64,000 bases of DNA, from the NCBI GenBank assembly GCA_022606425.2, contig JAHDVF020001345.1, forward strand, positions 1-64,000, in the 5' to 3' direction. The notes below the pieces were generated by a model. It made no database searches and was not told where the DNA came from. It worked only from the letters and a program-made list of their open reading frames with translations. A program made the position numbers and the translations under genes. Of the stretch, positions 20,641 to 30,190 are shown piece after piece. The stretch comes from Lepidostoma basale (lineage: Eukaryota; Arthropoda; Insecta; Trichoptera; Lepidostomatidae). Numbering within the stretch: position 1 is the first letter of the stretch; every line of letters begins with the position of its first letter.

Positions 20641-21160
20641 TTTGTTTGCAAAATTCTAAAATAACAAATTCATAACAAATTTAAGCCATATAAGTAGTTT
20701 TTGGCTACCCTGTTTGTATTTTATTTGCAATGCAACTAGCATCTAGATTAGTGCATACTTTTTTGCAGCCCATTGTACTTCGGACGATAGTACCATTACA
20801 GACCGCCACAAACAATAGGAATACAATGTGTCATATCAAATGCTTGGCCGTCATGTGCAGAGCTCTCGCTGTTCGATACAACCCCCTCCCCCAGCCGCCA
20901 GCCGCGTACTGTCGCCCGTACCCTTCAACCAACCCCGCACGCTGAACGACTGAAATTATAGCTGGCTGGAGCATCTGAGTAGGTTATACGAATGGACATT
21001 CTACTATTCCACATCATATAGTGTTGAATCTACAAATTTTAATTCAGACCGATTATTTAACGGAACCAGAAAATTACACAAAAATATACTTAATCAGTTA
21101 TTCATCGATTGTTTTGACCAAAACCCTATGATGCTTCAACATTATTATCTGTTAAATTAT
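20641..21160. other. Unassigned, includes a C-rich patch
   Basis: 20870-20945 is rich in C. The plus-strand frame of 71 codons here shows no domain and its ends do not look like exon boundaries, so no gene is called. Confidence 0.35.
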
Positions 21161-21192
21161 AAAACGCTGTTTATGGTATAATTTTTTTTTGC

Positions 21193-21228
21193 GACAGCTG
21201 TTTCATCAACCTATGTTGACATCATCAG
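21193..21228 (-). ncRNA. Hammerhead-like ribozyme motif (HP1c left arm)
   Basis: Identical in core and helix II to 16891-16926: CTGATGA, T, GTCAAC/GTTGAT, GAAA, ACAGCTGT, C. Triplet GTC. Confidence 0.65.
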
Positions 21229-21392
21229 GTGTTACAATTTTTTGCACTGTTCCTATGTCAATTTGAAGAGGGAACTAAGAACTTCAAAATTTTATCAAAG
21301 AAATTATTCAAATTGACATAGGAACAAATACGCATAAGGGTTCGAAAAATCACGAAAATTAATTTTGAATGTTCAAAAAATTATTGTAACAC

Positions 21393-21428
21393 CTGATGAT
21401 GTCAACAAAGGTTGATGAAACAGCTGTG
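21393..21428 (+). ncRNA. Hammerhead-like motif with G17 (HP1c right arm)
   Basis: Core and helix II are intact, but the base after ACAGCTGT is G. Hammerheads need H (A, C or U) at position 17, so this arm should be inactive while its partner is not. Confidence 0.55.
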
Positions 21429-21483
21429 GCGAAAAAAAAATTGTAATAACACAAACAGCGTTTTATAATTTAACAATTAATCT

Positions 21484-22150
21484 TCTTCTTCAAGTGCCCT
21501 GTCGGGTCCCCCCAACGTTGGCGATCACCTAGGCGAACCTGTCCCTGTCAGAACAGCTCCTCCACACTTTGGATGCCGGTCCACTCCCTCACGTTTCGCA
21601 GCCAGGACATCTGTCTCCTTCCGGGCCCTCGCCGTCCCTCAATTTTCCCCTCTAATATCAGTTGGAGAAGATGGTACTTTTCCCCACGCAGTATATGACC
21701 CAGATGTGAGATCTTTCGAACCTTGATAGTTGATAACAGTTCCCTGTCAACTCTAGCTCGCCTCAGGACTTCGGTATTGGTCGTATGTCTATTACTCGTA
21801 TATTACTCGTATGTATATTACTCGTATGTCTATTACTCGTATGTCTGTCTATGTATATGTATATTACTCGTATGTCTGTCCAGGGAACTATGAGCATTCG
21901 GCGATGGAGCCACATTTCAAATGCTTCCAGTCTGTTCATTGAGTTAACTTTCAGGGTCCAAGTTTCACACCCGTACAATAAAACAGACCACACATAGCAT
22001 TTGATCATTCTCTGGCGGAGTTTCAAGTTTACGTAATCATTGCAGAAGAGTGATTTCATTTGATGAAACGTAGCTCTTGCTGCCTCAATTTTGCATTTTA
22101 TCTCTACATCTGGGTCAAGAGATTGCGTTAGTATGCTGCCGAGGTGTTTA
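21484..22150 (-). mobile_element. LINE ORF2 C-terminus interrupted by a minisatellite
   Basis: Minus-strand counterpart of 19285-19795, including MKSLFCNDYVNLKLRQRMIK and LEAFEMWLHRRMLIVPWTD, and the family end near 21490-21660. At about 21782-21880 a tandem repeat of the word TATTACTCGTATGTC takes the place of, or is inserted in, the segment after PWTD. Confidence 0.75.
21782..21880. repeat. TATTACTCGTATGTC minisatellite
   Basis: Five or so irregular units (ATTACTCGTATGT with GTCT or GTAT spacers). It lies inside LINE coding sequence, so it is younger than that insertion. Confidence 0.7.
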
Positions 22151-22299
22151 AATTTTTAATAATTAATAATTATTCATCCTTGAATATGAAATCGAAGACA
22201 ATCGGGATTATTAATTCTTCCCGCACGAATAATTAAAAATTATAAGTTTTGTTTTCATGTGCGTATTAAAAATTTTTTTTTTTTAATTTCTTCTTTCTT

Positions 22300-22400
22300 G
22301 TTGTCTTCAAATCAAATCAAATCAAATCAGTTTATTTTCTCAAAAGACATAACAAACATTTTTTATGTTTAATGACGTTATTCTAAAAACCGTTGAGATA
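22300..22400 (-). mobile_element. LINE 3' tail, (TGATT)n family
   Basis: CAAATCAAATCAAATCAGTT then TATTTTCTCAAAAGACATAA; same 3' end as at 47493 and 57424. Only the tail and ~70 bases were recognised. Confidence 0.5.
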
Positions 22401-22720
22401 AAAAAATCTTTAAATAATAAATCTCACGTATTTTACAACCAGATTAATCTTACCAATAGTCATATATTAAACATATCCCTATTTTGAATATACTTTAAGC
22501 AATCGCTTAAAATGTAATCCCCCTACAAACCAGTAGAAAGTTTACTAATTAATTTCTATAATATCTATGAGGCACAATTCTTTCTCACATATTTTTCAGA
22601 TATTCAATCCTTTTCTATGCCTCATACATTAAGTCAACCCCCCCCAATTCACTCAAGTTTAAATGTTTATATTGTATATAATGTGTTTCTCTGTTAATTT
22701 TTCAGTTTATTTTTGTAACC

Positions 22721-22746
22721 CTGACGAGTCTTGGACAAAACCGGTT
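22721..22746 (+). ncRNA. Hammerhead-like motif without the extra base
   Basis: CTGACGA is followed at once by GTC/GAC (three pairs, TTG loop), then AAAA where GAAA is expected, and CCGGTT. The only copy seen without an extra base after A9. G12 is replaced by A, so probably inactive. Confidence 0.4.
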
Positions 22747-22809
22747 GGTGACATAAAACAAAAACAATATAAAGTGGTGTACAAAGTACTAAAATGTCAT
22801 AGAATATTT

Positions 22810-23270
22810 TTAATTACTAACTAACTAACTAACTTACCATCACGCCGTCTCCCCGGAGGGGTAGGCAGAAAGAATGGAACGCCACACTGTTCTGTTCTGT
22901 CCTCGCTTCCTCTACATTCATACATCTTGTCATGCACGCACGTCGATTTTTCCGACTCCTCACGTGACCGACATTCAATATTTGATTGATTTGATCGTGC
23001 CACGTTTTCCTCGGCCTTCCTCTATTTCTAGCTCCGTTCACGCCGTTTACATATATTTCTCTTTACCATTCTGTCTTCACTCATTCTTTCCATGTGTCCA
23101 AACCATCTTAATGACCCTTTCCTTATTTTGTTCATAACACTTTCATTCGCACCACATTCACTTCTTATACTTGCATTTGTCACTCTATCGTAAACAGATT
23201 TGCCTCACATTCGTCTTAGAGATCTTATTTTTTATCTTATTTTTTATCTATTTTTTATCTTGTCTTATTT
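22810..23270 (-). mobile_element. TTAG-tail LINE 3' end
   Basis: Tail AACTAACTAACTAACTTACC at 22817-22836, then the shared 3' block and C-terminal coding: NGARNRGRPRKTWHDQINQI, then NVGHVRSRKNRRACMTRC and MNVEEARTEQNS. Matches 35400-35636 in order. Decays beyond 23230. Confidence 0.75.
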
Positions 23271-23752
23271 TTTTAAATTAAATAATTGCTTTAAATGATA
23301 GCAAAATTATTATTTTTTTCAATATTTTCTCATGAAAATGGTTTCTATTTAAACAAAAGTACACAATGGAAATCAAAAGATGACCTGAGTATATTTTTTT
23401 AATATATTCATACTTAGTACTTATTCGTAATATAACATAAGATATGATAGTAAAAATCATTTGTCAAATGGCGACTCTGGGACATGCTTATTACAGGACG
23501 GTGGAGATGGCATTTGGGATCAAAGTGAGATCACCGAAGGAGAAGTGAGGGCTCCTTGCATATGACTGGAGGACACTCTATGAATCTATCAGATTGATCT
23601 CTTACGGAAAATATATCTTGCTTAGAAATATAATTGCTGGATAAATTTGGTATTAGTAGAATTCCATTTTAATAAAGCATTTGTTTAATGCACATGTTTT
23701 ATTTTACTTTTAATTCCAAATTTTATTTGATAATCAAATGATTTTACTTTAA
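23271..23752. other. Unassigned, with a possible LINE scrap
   Basis: A+T-rich. 23470-23620 contains a mixed-composition piece resembling the end of a LINE (GGAGATGGCATTTGGGATCA), too worn to place. Confidence 0.3.
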
Positions 23753-24171
23753 TCTCAAAAATAAAGTGGTTGTATTCAAAATACATAAAAAAAAGTGTTT
23801 AATTAAAAAAAACAGTGGATAACGTGGAATAAAAATTAAATAAACACAAATGTCTGGATCGTCCAGCTGACGACAAGTGCACCATCTAAAATAACATTAT
23901 GTGTTAAATTATGTTTCTTTGTTATTTTATTTTATATCATTATATTTCAGATAATTTGTTTTAGATTTATTATGTAGACGTTTAACGATCGAAGTGTGCG
24001 CGGGAGATGCCTTTTGGTGGCGATGAGGTTCGCAACCCATCACACCGCGTCTCTCGCGATGGCGAAAAGAGAAGGATGGAGTGCCGCATCGATTAAAGTG
24101 TGGCAGTCCATTCTTTCTGCCTACCCTTTCGGGGAGACGGCGTGATGGTTAGTTAGTTAGTTAGTTAATTA
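23753..24171 (+). mobile_element. HP7 scrap and TTAG-tail non-autonomous element (copy B3)
   Basis: 23753-23803 is an arm of HP7 (AAATAAAGTGGTTGTATTC). From about 23810 the TTAG element follows, with CTGGATCGTCCAGCTGACG, the GATCGAAGTGTGCGCGGGAG block, the shared 3' block and a TTAG repeat at 24147-24166. Confidence 0.7.
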
Positions 24172-24449
24172 ATGTTTACTTTCCATGAAATTGTGTCTCA
24201 ATGCTAATTTTATTTATATTGAAAGTATAAAATTTGAAATAATAATTAAAAAAAAACGATGTTTTTTAACTACTTTCACTTTTGTCTTTATTCCTACAGC
24301 GACCGGTTTCGCCAGGCTCACTGTCGAAATAAAGACAAAAGTGGAAGTAGTTAAAAAACATTGTTTTCATTAATTATTATTTCAAATTTTATACTTTCAA
24401 TATAAATAAAATTAGCATTGAGACACAATTTCATGGAAAGTTAACATTA
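24172..24449. repeat. Hairpin element HP3, nearly perfect arms
   Basis: Arms of about 115 bp (ACTTTCCATGAAATTGTGTC on the left; its complement ends at ~24445) are almost identical over ATATTGAAAGTATAAAATTT and TTTTTTAACTACTTTC. Only the loop carries motif sequence: on minus, GCCTGGCGAAACCGGTCGCT. The near identity suggests recent activity or gene conversion. Other partial copies: 20545, 34010, 37975, 41700, 50970, 63690. Confidence 0.85.
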
Positions 24450-24650
24450 ATTAAACACTTTTTTATCTATTTTGAATACAACCACTTTATTTTTGAGAAT
24501 GAGAGCCTACCGGTTATGCTCTATGCGAGCTTCCTCGGGGCTTTATACATGTATAAAGCCCTGAGGAAGGTCACATAGAGCAAAATTGGTAAGCCTTCAT
24601 TCTCAAAAATAAAGTTATTGTATACCAAATACATAAAAAAAGTATTTAGT
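24450..24650. repeat. Hairpin element HP7
   Basis: Left arm TACAACCACTTTATTTTTGAG, GAATGAGAGCCTACCGGTTA; right arm CATTCTCAAAAATAAAGTT. The inner parts read GAGGAAGCTCGCATAGAGC on minus and CTGAGGAAGGTCACATAGAG on plus. Each arm has different defects: the left has lost GAAA (ATAA) and U4, while the right keeps CTGAGGA but has AAAA. Together they imply an ancestral CTGAGGA, A, GCTC/GAGC, GAAA, ACCGGT, A. Confidence 0.75.
24561..24591 (+). ncRNA. Hammerhead-like motif (HP7 right arm, worn)
   Basis: CTGAGGA core with extra A, weak helix II, AAAA for GAAA, TTGGTA ending. The AAAGCC before the core could have paired with GGCTC, which follows the triplet in the left arm. Confidence 0.4.
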
Positions 24651-24654
24651 TACC

Positions 24655-25245
24655 TAACTAACTAACCATCACGCCGTCTCCCCGAAAGGGTAGGCAGAAA
24701 GAATGGACTGTCACACTTTTACTGATGCGGCACTCCATCCTTCTCTTTTCGCCCCGCGGGAGACGCGGTGTGATGGGTTGCGAACCTCATCGCCACCAAT
24801 AAGCATCTCCCACGCACACTTCGATCGTCCAACATCCACAAAATAAATCTAAAACAAATAATATAAAATACAATGATATAAAATAAAATAACAAAATAAA
24901 AAATAATTTAACACAAAATGTTCTTTTTAGATGGTGCACATATTGTCTATTTAATTTATGTTCCACGAATCCGCCGTTTTTTTAATTTAGCACATAATGT
25001 AATAACACATAATGTTTTTTCCGATGTTGCACATGTTGACATGGACGATCCGGACTTTAGTGTTTATTTAATTTATGTTACACGTATCCACCGTTTTTTA
25101 AATTAGCTGTTATATGATTTAATTAATGTTCCACGTATCCACTTTTTTTATTTGGCAGTAATTAGGCACTTAAAACCAACCAACACCAGCAAGAACTTTA
25201 AAAGAATATGGAAGAAATTATTCAAATTGTCATTGGAACAAAAGA
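24655..25245 (-). mobile_element. TTAG-tail non-autonomous element, longest copy (B4)
   Basis: Tail AACTAACTAACC at 24659-24670, shared 3' block, B-box-like segment, then three tandem CACGTATCCACCGTTT-type units of ~80 bp (24960-25165) and the 5' end near TTATTCAAATTGTCATTGGA. This copy and B2 fix the family order; unit numbers differ. Confidence 0.75.
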
Positions 25246-25924
25246 AAAATTTATTTTTACACCTGTCAAAATTCTTTATATAAACGAAAAAACTTGTATA
25301 ATTTTGACATCAAAACAGTAAAAACGTATTAAGTCTCACAATTAACTATTATAAAGTGCGGCAACAATCAAATTGACCAAAACAATTCACTTATACACGT
25401 AATTTCTCCAAATTCACGGGAGCACCAAATGAACCAAACCAAATTTTCAAAATCAGAAATATCGGTTCATTTAGTTAATTTTTATATCAGAAGTATTTAG
25501 TTAATTTTAAATATGTCCAACCACCAAGTAATAGCTTCTTATCAAAGTTGGAGTTAACATTTAAAAACAAATGTGCGATGTTAATTTTATTTATAAATCG
25601 TACATTTATGTCATGGATTATGCAAAAATTATTTGTTAATAACAACTTTATATACCACAATATAAGTTCGTAAAATTAAAAAAAATCTGATTCTATTGTT
25701 TCATTGGTGAAGTCGAATTGTTATTTTTTATTTATATTTTTTTCTCTTCTCTAATACTCGAATATACCATATTTCTTTAAAAACGTATTGTGTGTACATG
25801 CTTTATTCAAATAATAGAAAATACAATAATTATTATATATCTGTCATCACTTAGTGTTGTGGATTCACATTTGAATAACCTTTGAAAATTTCGTACAGTA
25901 TTAAAAAAAATGTGTTTTTCACAA
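25246..25924. other. Unassigned A+T-rich stretch
   Basis: Nothing recognised on either strand. Confidence 0.4.
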
Positions 25925-26040
25925 ACATGACGATGGCAGTGTGGTTATCACACTGTCTTTGGTCTAGTGTAGAATTCATTTGAGTGATAGATTACCTACC
26001 TATCGTATGTCATGAGAATCAATATCATAGCTTTACCATT
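25925..26040 (+). mobile_element. tRNA-derived SINE body, 5' truncated
   Basis: GACGATGGCAGTGTGGTTAT, CACACTGTCTTTGGTCTAGT and CATGAGAATCAATAT follow the family order after the B box. The tRNA-like head is missing. Confidence 0.6.
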
Positions 26041-26084
26041 TACATCGATTTGGCTCGCACTATAAAGAGTGATTAAACAAATAA

Positions 26085-26215
26085 TAACGATTTTTTTTAT
26101 GAATTAAAACCTGTTTTTTCCACTTTTGAGTAGCTAAACTTTTGAGTTTAATAAAACTCAAAAGTGGAAAAAACAGCGTTTTAATTCATAAAAAATTCTT
26201 CATTGTGGAATCAAT
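26085..26215. repeat. Hairpin element HP6
   Basis: Short arms: TTTTTATGAATTAAAACCTG and TTTTTCCACTTTTGAG, with complement ACTCAAAAGTGGAAAAAACA. The ribozyme-like centre is absent here. A half copy at 8385-8490 keeps GAAACATGAG beside the same arm, so this copy seems to have lost it. Confidence 0.65.
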
Positions 26216-26582
26216 TATAATAACCATACAGTGGTTAAATATAAAGTGTTTTATTATTTAATATAGAGTTTTCTCAGAAAATAACCCTGTAAAGCAATTT
26301 CCTTTTTCATGCTAACCAAATCAACAAACCATGGGACTTCCCTTGAGCTTCTAAACATTCATCTCCCTGTCGTCATGTTAAATTGTCCATTTTGTTTTGG
26401 AGATGCACCCGGCTTCAGGCAGCGATTAACCCGTCACACGGAGAGATTTATCTGAGAAATTTAACAACTGAATAATACGCGGATGTTATCCGCAGTTTGC
26501 TCTCTGCCTGACCTCTATAATATTCGTCTATTGTTGCTTTAACAATGATATCAAACTCCATATTATATCAACTTATTGAACG
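26216..26582. other. Apparently single-copy stretch
   Basis: 26300-26550 is less A+T-rich, unlike any other segment here, and has no coding signal on either strand. Candidate conserved non-coding sequence. Confidence 0.3.
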
Positions 26583-26689
26583 CTAAGGCATTAACATTGT
26601 GGAATTCTATAGTAATATACTTAAGAAATTGAAAATAACTTTGATAAACCGTTTTAGTGCCTACTTATTAAATTACCTACTTATTAAAC

Positions 26690-27080
26690 GAAAAGAAAGT
26701 GACGAGAAACTACGAGTGACCCAAAGAGCCATGGAAAGAGCCATGTTAGGAATAAGCCTAAGAGACAGAGTCAGAAACAATACGGTGAGAGAAAAAACAA
26801 AGGTCATTGTCATCATCCACCGGGTGGCGACTTTTAAATGGCAATGGGCAGGTCACGTAGCCAGGAGCTGGAGACGAAAAATAGACAAGAAGACTGCTTG
26901 ACTTGGAGACCGTGGACGGCAAAGAGAAATGCAGGGCGACTGCAACTACGGTGGAAGGATAATCTGAACAGACATGTCGAAATAACCTGGATGCAGTCTG
27001 CACAAGACAGAGTGACATGGAAGCGAATGGAAGAACCCATTGTCCAGGAGTGGACGGGAATAGGCTAAAGGAGAAGAAGA
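26690..27080 (+). mobile_element. RTE-like LINE C-terminus
   Basis: Plus-strand blocks: EKLRVTQRAMERAMLGISLR, DRVRNNTVREKTKVIVII, KWQWAGHVARS, then after a frameshift near 26890 RLQLRWKDNLNRHVEITWMQ and a stop after EWTGIG, then AGGAGAAGAAGAAGG. The QRAMERAMLGISLRDR and W-AGH-AR motifs are typical of RTE-clade C-termini. Confidence 0.75.
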
Positions 27081-27173
27081 AGGAAGAATCTACCTACAAG
27101 CGCGACGGCGCTCTTCGGCACTATAACGGTTAATGAACTATTGTAATTATTTTTAAAAAATATTTAAAAACAC

Positions 27174-27204
27174 GACATGTTTCGGAGGATACCTCCATCT
27201 TCAG
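27174..27204 (-). ncRNA. Hammerhead-like ribozyme motif, all three helices (HP9a)
   Basis: On minus: helix I side ACGC, CTGAAGA, extra T, helix II GGAGG/CCTCC with loop TAT, GAAA, ACATGT, C, then GTGT, which pairs with ACGC (C-G, G-T, C-G, A-T). Triplet GTC. Every invariant hammerhead base is present. One of the two strongest candidates. Confidence 0.75.
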
Positions 27205-27412
27205 GCGTAAAAATAAATTTAAAACTAAACAAAGAAAAACTAATAAGAATCGCATTTAAAATTCGATACAATAATTCAAATTTTAAAAATTAACCTGGAC
27301 TGTTTGTTATAAGTAGGTACTAACAATTATTTTTATTGATAACAGTATGATAAATAATTAATACGAATGAAAACGTCAGTTTTCTAGAAGTTTTATTATA
27401 TTTTATGGGAAT

Positions 27413-27443
27413 GACATGTTTCGCCCTTCTAAGGCATTTTCAA
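27413..27443 (-). ncRNA. Hammerhead-like motif, U3-A8 variant (HP2a left arm)
   Basis: TTGAAAA stands for CTGANGA: C3 to T and G8 to A, with U4, G5, A6, A9 kept. Then T, helix II GCCTT/AGGGC (loop AGA), GAAA, ACATGT, C. Triplet GTC. Confidence 0.55.
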
Positions 27444-27452
27444 ACTAGACAT

Positions 27453-27483
27453 TTGATAAAGCCTTAGAAGGGCGAAACATGTA
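27453..27483 (+). ncRNA. Hammerhead-like motif, U3-A8 variant (HP2a right arm)
   Basis: TTGATAA, extra A, GCCTT/AGGGC, GAAA, ACATGT, A (GTA triplet). Position 7 differs from the left arm while positions 3 and 8 do not. Confidence 0.55.
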
Positions 27484-27584
27484 ATTCCCCTAAAATATAA
27501 TAAAATATCTAGAAAACTGACGTTTTCATTCGTATTAATTAAATATGTATTGAACTGGTGACAAGTATGCATGCGAAATGATCT

Positions 27585-28090
27585 GATGATAAATGTGAAT
27601 AAGTATAATTAATTTTAATAATCTTACACGGATTATGTATGGATGCGAAGCATGGAACTGGCTGAAGAAGGATGAGAGCAGAATAAATGCGTTAGGGATG
27701 AGGTTCCTAGACGTATGTGTTTTAGAACGGTGTTCGACAGAATTTCAAATGCAAATGATATAAGAAAGTAATGTACATAGAGCACACGAATGTATTATAA
27801 ATAAAATTATGAAAAGATCAAAGCGTTAGTTCGGACATATGTAGCGCATGGATCGACGAAGAATGGTTAAGAAAGTATACGCTAACGATTTAAATGGAGT
27901 AAGGAGTCGAGGTAGACCGAGGTAAGCATGGCATGATAAAATTAATCAAAATTTAAATGTTGGTCATGTAAGAAGTCGGAAGATACGACATGCTTTTATG
28001 ACTCGTTGTATGAATTTGTAATAAGCTAGAGAGATGTGTCAGGATAGAGTAGTGTGGCGGTCTATTCTCTCTGCCTACCCGGCAGAGAGA
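27585..28090 (+). mobile_element. TTAG-tail LINE, badly decayed
   Basis: ATGATCTGATGATAAATGTG, TGGATGCGAAGCATGGAACT and GATGAGAGCAGAATAAATGC follow the order of 34870-35640. Many frameshifts; the tail is lost at 28085. Confidence 0.65.
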
Positions 28091-28559
28091 AAATACTTGT
28101 TTTTTTGTTGTTGTTTGTTTGTTGTTGTCGGTGTTGGATTGTTAATAATAACCATAATCGATTATAATAACCATACCGTGGATAAGTACAAAGTATTTTA
28201 TTATTTTATATCTATAAGCTTAAAATGCCACAAAGTGAGTGCTTCATATGAAAATTTAACATCAAATTAATTTTCTACTAATACACGTTAAAATATGTTA
28301 AGTATCCCTTGTTCGTTATTTTGTATTTTTTCTATTGAGATTGTATAGAGCGTAAAAATGAGTTACTCCAATTAGGAGGTATTAAAACCACGTAATTGGT
28401 AAATCATCGATAGAATAATAAATTAATTCTCAAATAATAAAAATTCGTACAAATTCAAAAGTTACAATTCGCTTAGCATATAATGTAGCATGAAGCTATT
28501 AAAAGAAGAAAATTATGTTTTTAATGATTTTTTTTTAAATCTAATTTAAATTTTATTGA
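28091..28559. other. Unassigned A+T-rich stretch
   Basis: Nothing recognised. Confidence 0.35.
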
Positions 28560-28735
28560 ATTATTCCTGTCACGTTTTCCACGCTCTTCCTCTATTTTAA
28601 TTTCCATTTACGTCGTTTACAAATACTTTCTTTACCATTCTTTCTTCATCCATTATTTTGATATGTCTAAATCAATAGCTTAAAAGTTGTATACAGGAAA
28701 TGGGTTCAAATAAACTGCTGTATACAAAGAATCGA
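28560..28735. mobile_element. LINE scrap (minus) and SINE tail scrap (plus)
   Basis: 28565-28670 matches the TTAG LINE on minus (CTGTCACGTTTTCCACGCTC, CATTCTTTCTTCATCCATTA). 28683-28735 is the end of the tRNA-derived SINE (TGTATACAGGAAATGGGTTC). Confidence 0.5.
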
Positions 28736-29130
28736 AGAAGGAAGGCACCTGCTCAGGACCTTGTTCGAAAGGCGTGCAAGATGGATCGGCCACGTAATAC
28801 GACAAGAAGGCCTCTTGCATGCCATAATGGAGGGTATGACCGAGGAGACAAGCTCTACGGGACGCCCACGCCGAGAGTACCTGGAGGACCTGTTGGTGGA
28901 CTACGCTGATCATCATATGCAGATTTCAAAAGAGCCGTACATGACAGGGAAGAATGGAAGAGAAGAATAGAGGAAATTGCTCCAAACCAATCCTAGGATT
29001 GAAACCTGAGATTGAAATACAAATGTGGAAATCAATGGGAAACTACTGCAATAAAGACCCGAATGGCATCTCAAAAACCAATAAAAATGTAACACTTTGC
29101 TGCAAACCAATCCCTTGGATTGAAACTTTC
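28736..29130 (+). mobile_element. LINE C-terminus with CCAATC...GATTGAAAC tail units
   Basis: Frames give RRARWIGHVIRQEGLLHAIM, EGMTEETSSTGRPRREYLED and LLVDYADH, parallel to 57830-58040. The 3' end has two units of TGCAAACCAATCC...GGATTGAAAC (28980-29010, 29100-29130), so this family has a short tandem 3' unit. Confidence 0.65.
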
Positions 29131-29134
29131 GATA

Positions 29135-29640
29135 AAGATATCTTATTTTTCTCGGAGTGGCTTGTCAGGTTTCCCCAACGTCGGCTATCACTCTGGCGTA
29201 GGCTTTTCTGTCCTGTGCCAGCCGGAACAACCTCCCCCCCCTCCGAATTCCGGTCCACTCTTTGATTTTCTCGAACCATTACATCTGGTTTCTTCCCACA
29301 CCGCGCCTACCGTCAAACTTCCCTTTGGTGATGAGGTGCAGTAGACGGTATTTCTCGTTAGGAAGAATGTGTCCAAATATGCCATTTTTCTAGACTTCAC
29401 ATCAGACAACAATTCTCTTCCTACTCTGGCTCTGGGTATCATCTCACTGTTGGTCCATGTCAGTCCATGAGATTTGCAGCATTCTACGATGGAGCCACAT
29501 TTCAAGTGCTTTTATACGGTCCATTGTGTTCACTTTGAGGGTCCGGGTCTCCATTCCGTATAGTAATATGAACCAAATATAGCACTTGACCATCTTCTGT
29601 GTCAATTGTATAAAGATATATAGATTTGTAGATGAATATT
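29135..29640 (-). mobile_element. LINE ORF2 C-terminus, decayed
   Basis: On minus: MIPRARVGRELLSDVKSRKM, then KYRLLHLITKGKFDG-type sequence and a family end comparable to 19560-19790. Frameshifted. Confidence 0.6.
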
Positions 29641-29674
29641 TATAGTATGTACGAGTATATTAATCGTTCAAGTA

Positions 29675-30190
29675 TCTATGCACAGACCTGGTGGGGGGAG
29701 CTGATCTGCGGGAGGAAATACAAGCCCAAGTAAACAAGGCAGCTGCAATCTCTGGGGCTCTAAAATCCACAATATGGAATAACAAAGACATGGCCATTAA
29801 GGGTATGCGTAAGACCAATAATAACATATATGGCGTCGAAGAAAAGGCAGACACATTAAGGACCAAACAAGTTTTGAGGACTTCCGAAATAAAGACACTG
29901 AGGACGATAGCAAGACACTGAGAGATTGTGTGAGGAACACCAGAATAAGGGAGATATGTGAGCTTGAGGATACTATAAGAGGAAGCAGACAGCGAAAAAA
30001 GGGGACTGGTACGGTCATGTTCAAAGAATGGACACCACCAGACTCCCCTATATTGCATTGCACAATCAACCTCATGGTACTCGTCCTCGTGGAAGACCTC
30101 CTAATAGATCGAAGGACAGTTGAGAATCTACCTCACAGGAGGAGCAACACTCTGGAGAACAGAACAGAGAACAGACAAGAAGAAGAAGAT
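29675..30190 (+). mobile_element. LINE RT C-terminal part, decayed, (GAA)n end
   Basis: DLVGGADLREEIQAQVNKAA, AISGALKSTIWNNKDMAIKG, then TKQVLRTSEIKTLRTIAR, a frameshift, and an end in GAAGAAGAAGA. Same family as 14110-14330; EIKTLRxI also occurs at 47260-47300. Confidence 0.65.

Larger units (their letters stand above)
21165..21475. repeat. Hairpin element HP1, copy c
   Basis: The outer arm AAATTATAAAACGCTGTTTA (21151) pairs with AACAGCGTTTTATAATTTAA (21453). Inner arms carry the HP1 motif on minus (21193-21228) and plus (21393-21428). The spacer is related to 15640-15720. Confidence 0.8.
26583..27310. repeat. Hairpin element HP9, copy a, holding an RTE-like LINE
   Basis: GCTAAGGCATTAACATTGTG and CTTAAGAAATTGAAAATAAC at 26583-26645 match the HP9 outer arm at 59852-59915. 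The inner arm with a ribozyme motif is at 27130-27230. The LINE at 26690-27080 sits between them. Confidence 0.65.
27355..27545. repeat. Hairpin element HP2, copy a
   Basis: Arms: ACGAATGAAAACGTCAGTTT, TCTAGAAGTTTTATTATATT, TTATGGGAATGACATGTTTC, GCCCTTCTAAGGCA, and complement. Ribozyme-like motifs: 27413-27443 (minus) and 27453-27483 (plus). The arms are about 90 bp and highly similar. Confidence 0.85.

Noticed and set aside
20730..20945. 71-codon plus-strand protein
   Set aside because: Frame is short, Pro-rich from a C-rich patch, no domain, no splice context.
21782..21880. A CRISPR-like repeat array
   Set aside because: Units are short, irregular, without unique spacers, and the context is a eukaryotic LINE.
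22721..22746. Intact hammerhead
   Set aside because: AAAA replaces GAAA and helix II has only three pairs; listed as a worn motif only.
24301..24330. Functional ribozyme in the near-perfect HP3 hairpin
   Set aside because: Only GCC/GGC and GAAACCGGTC remain; the CTGANGA side is absent in the loop.
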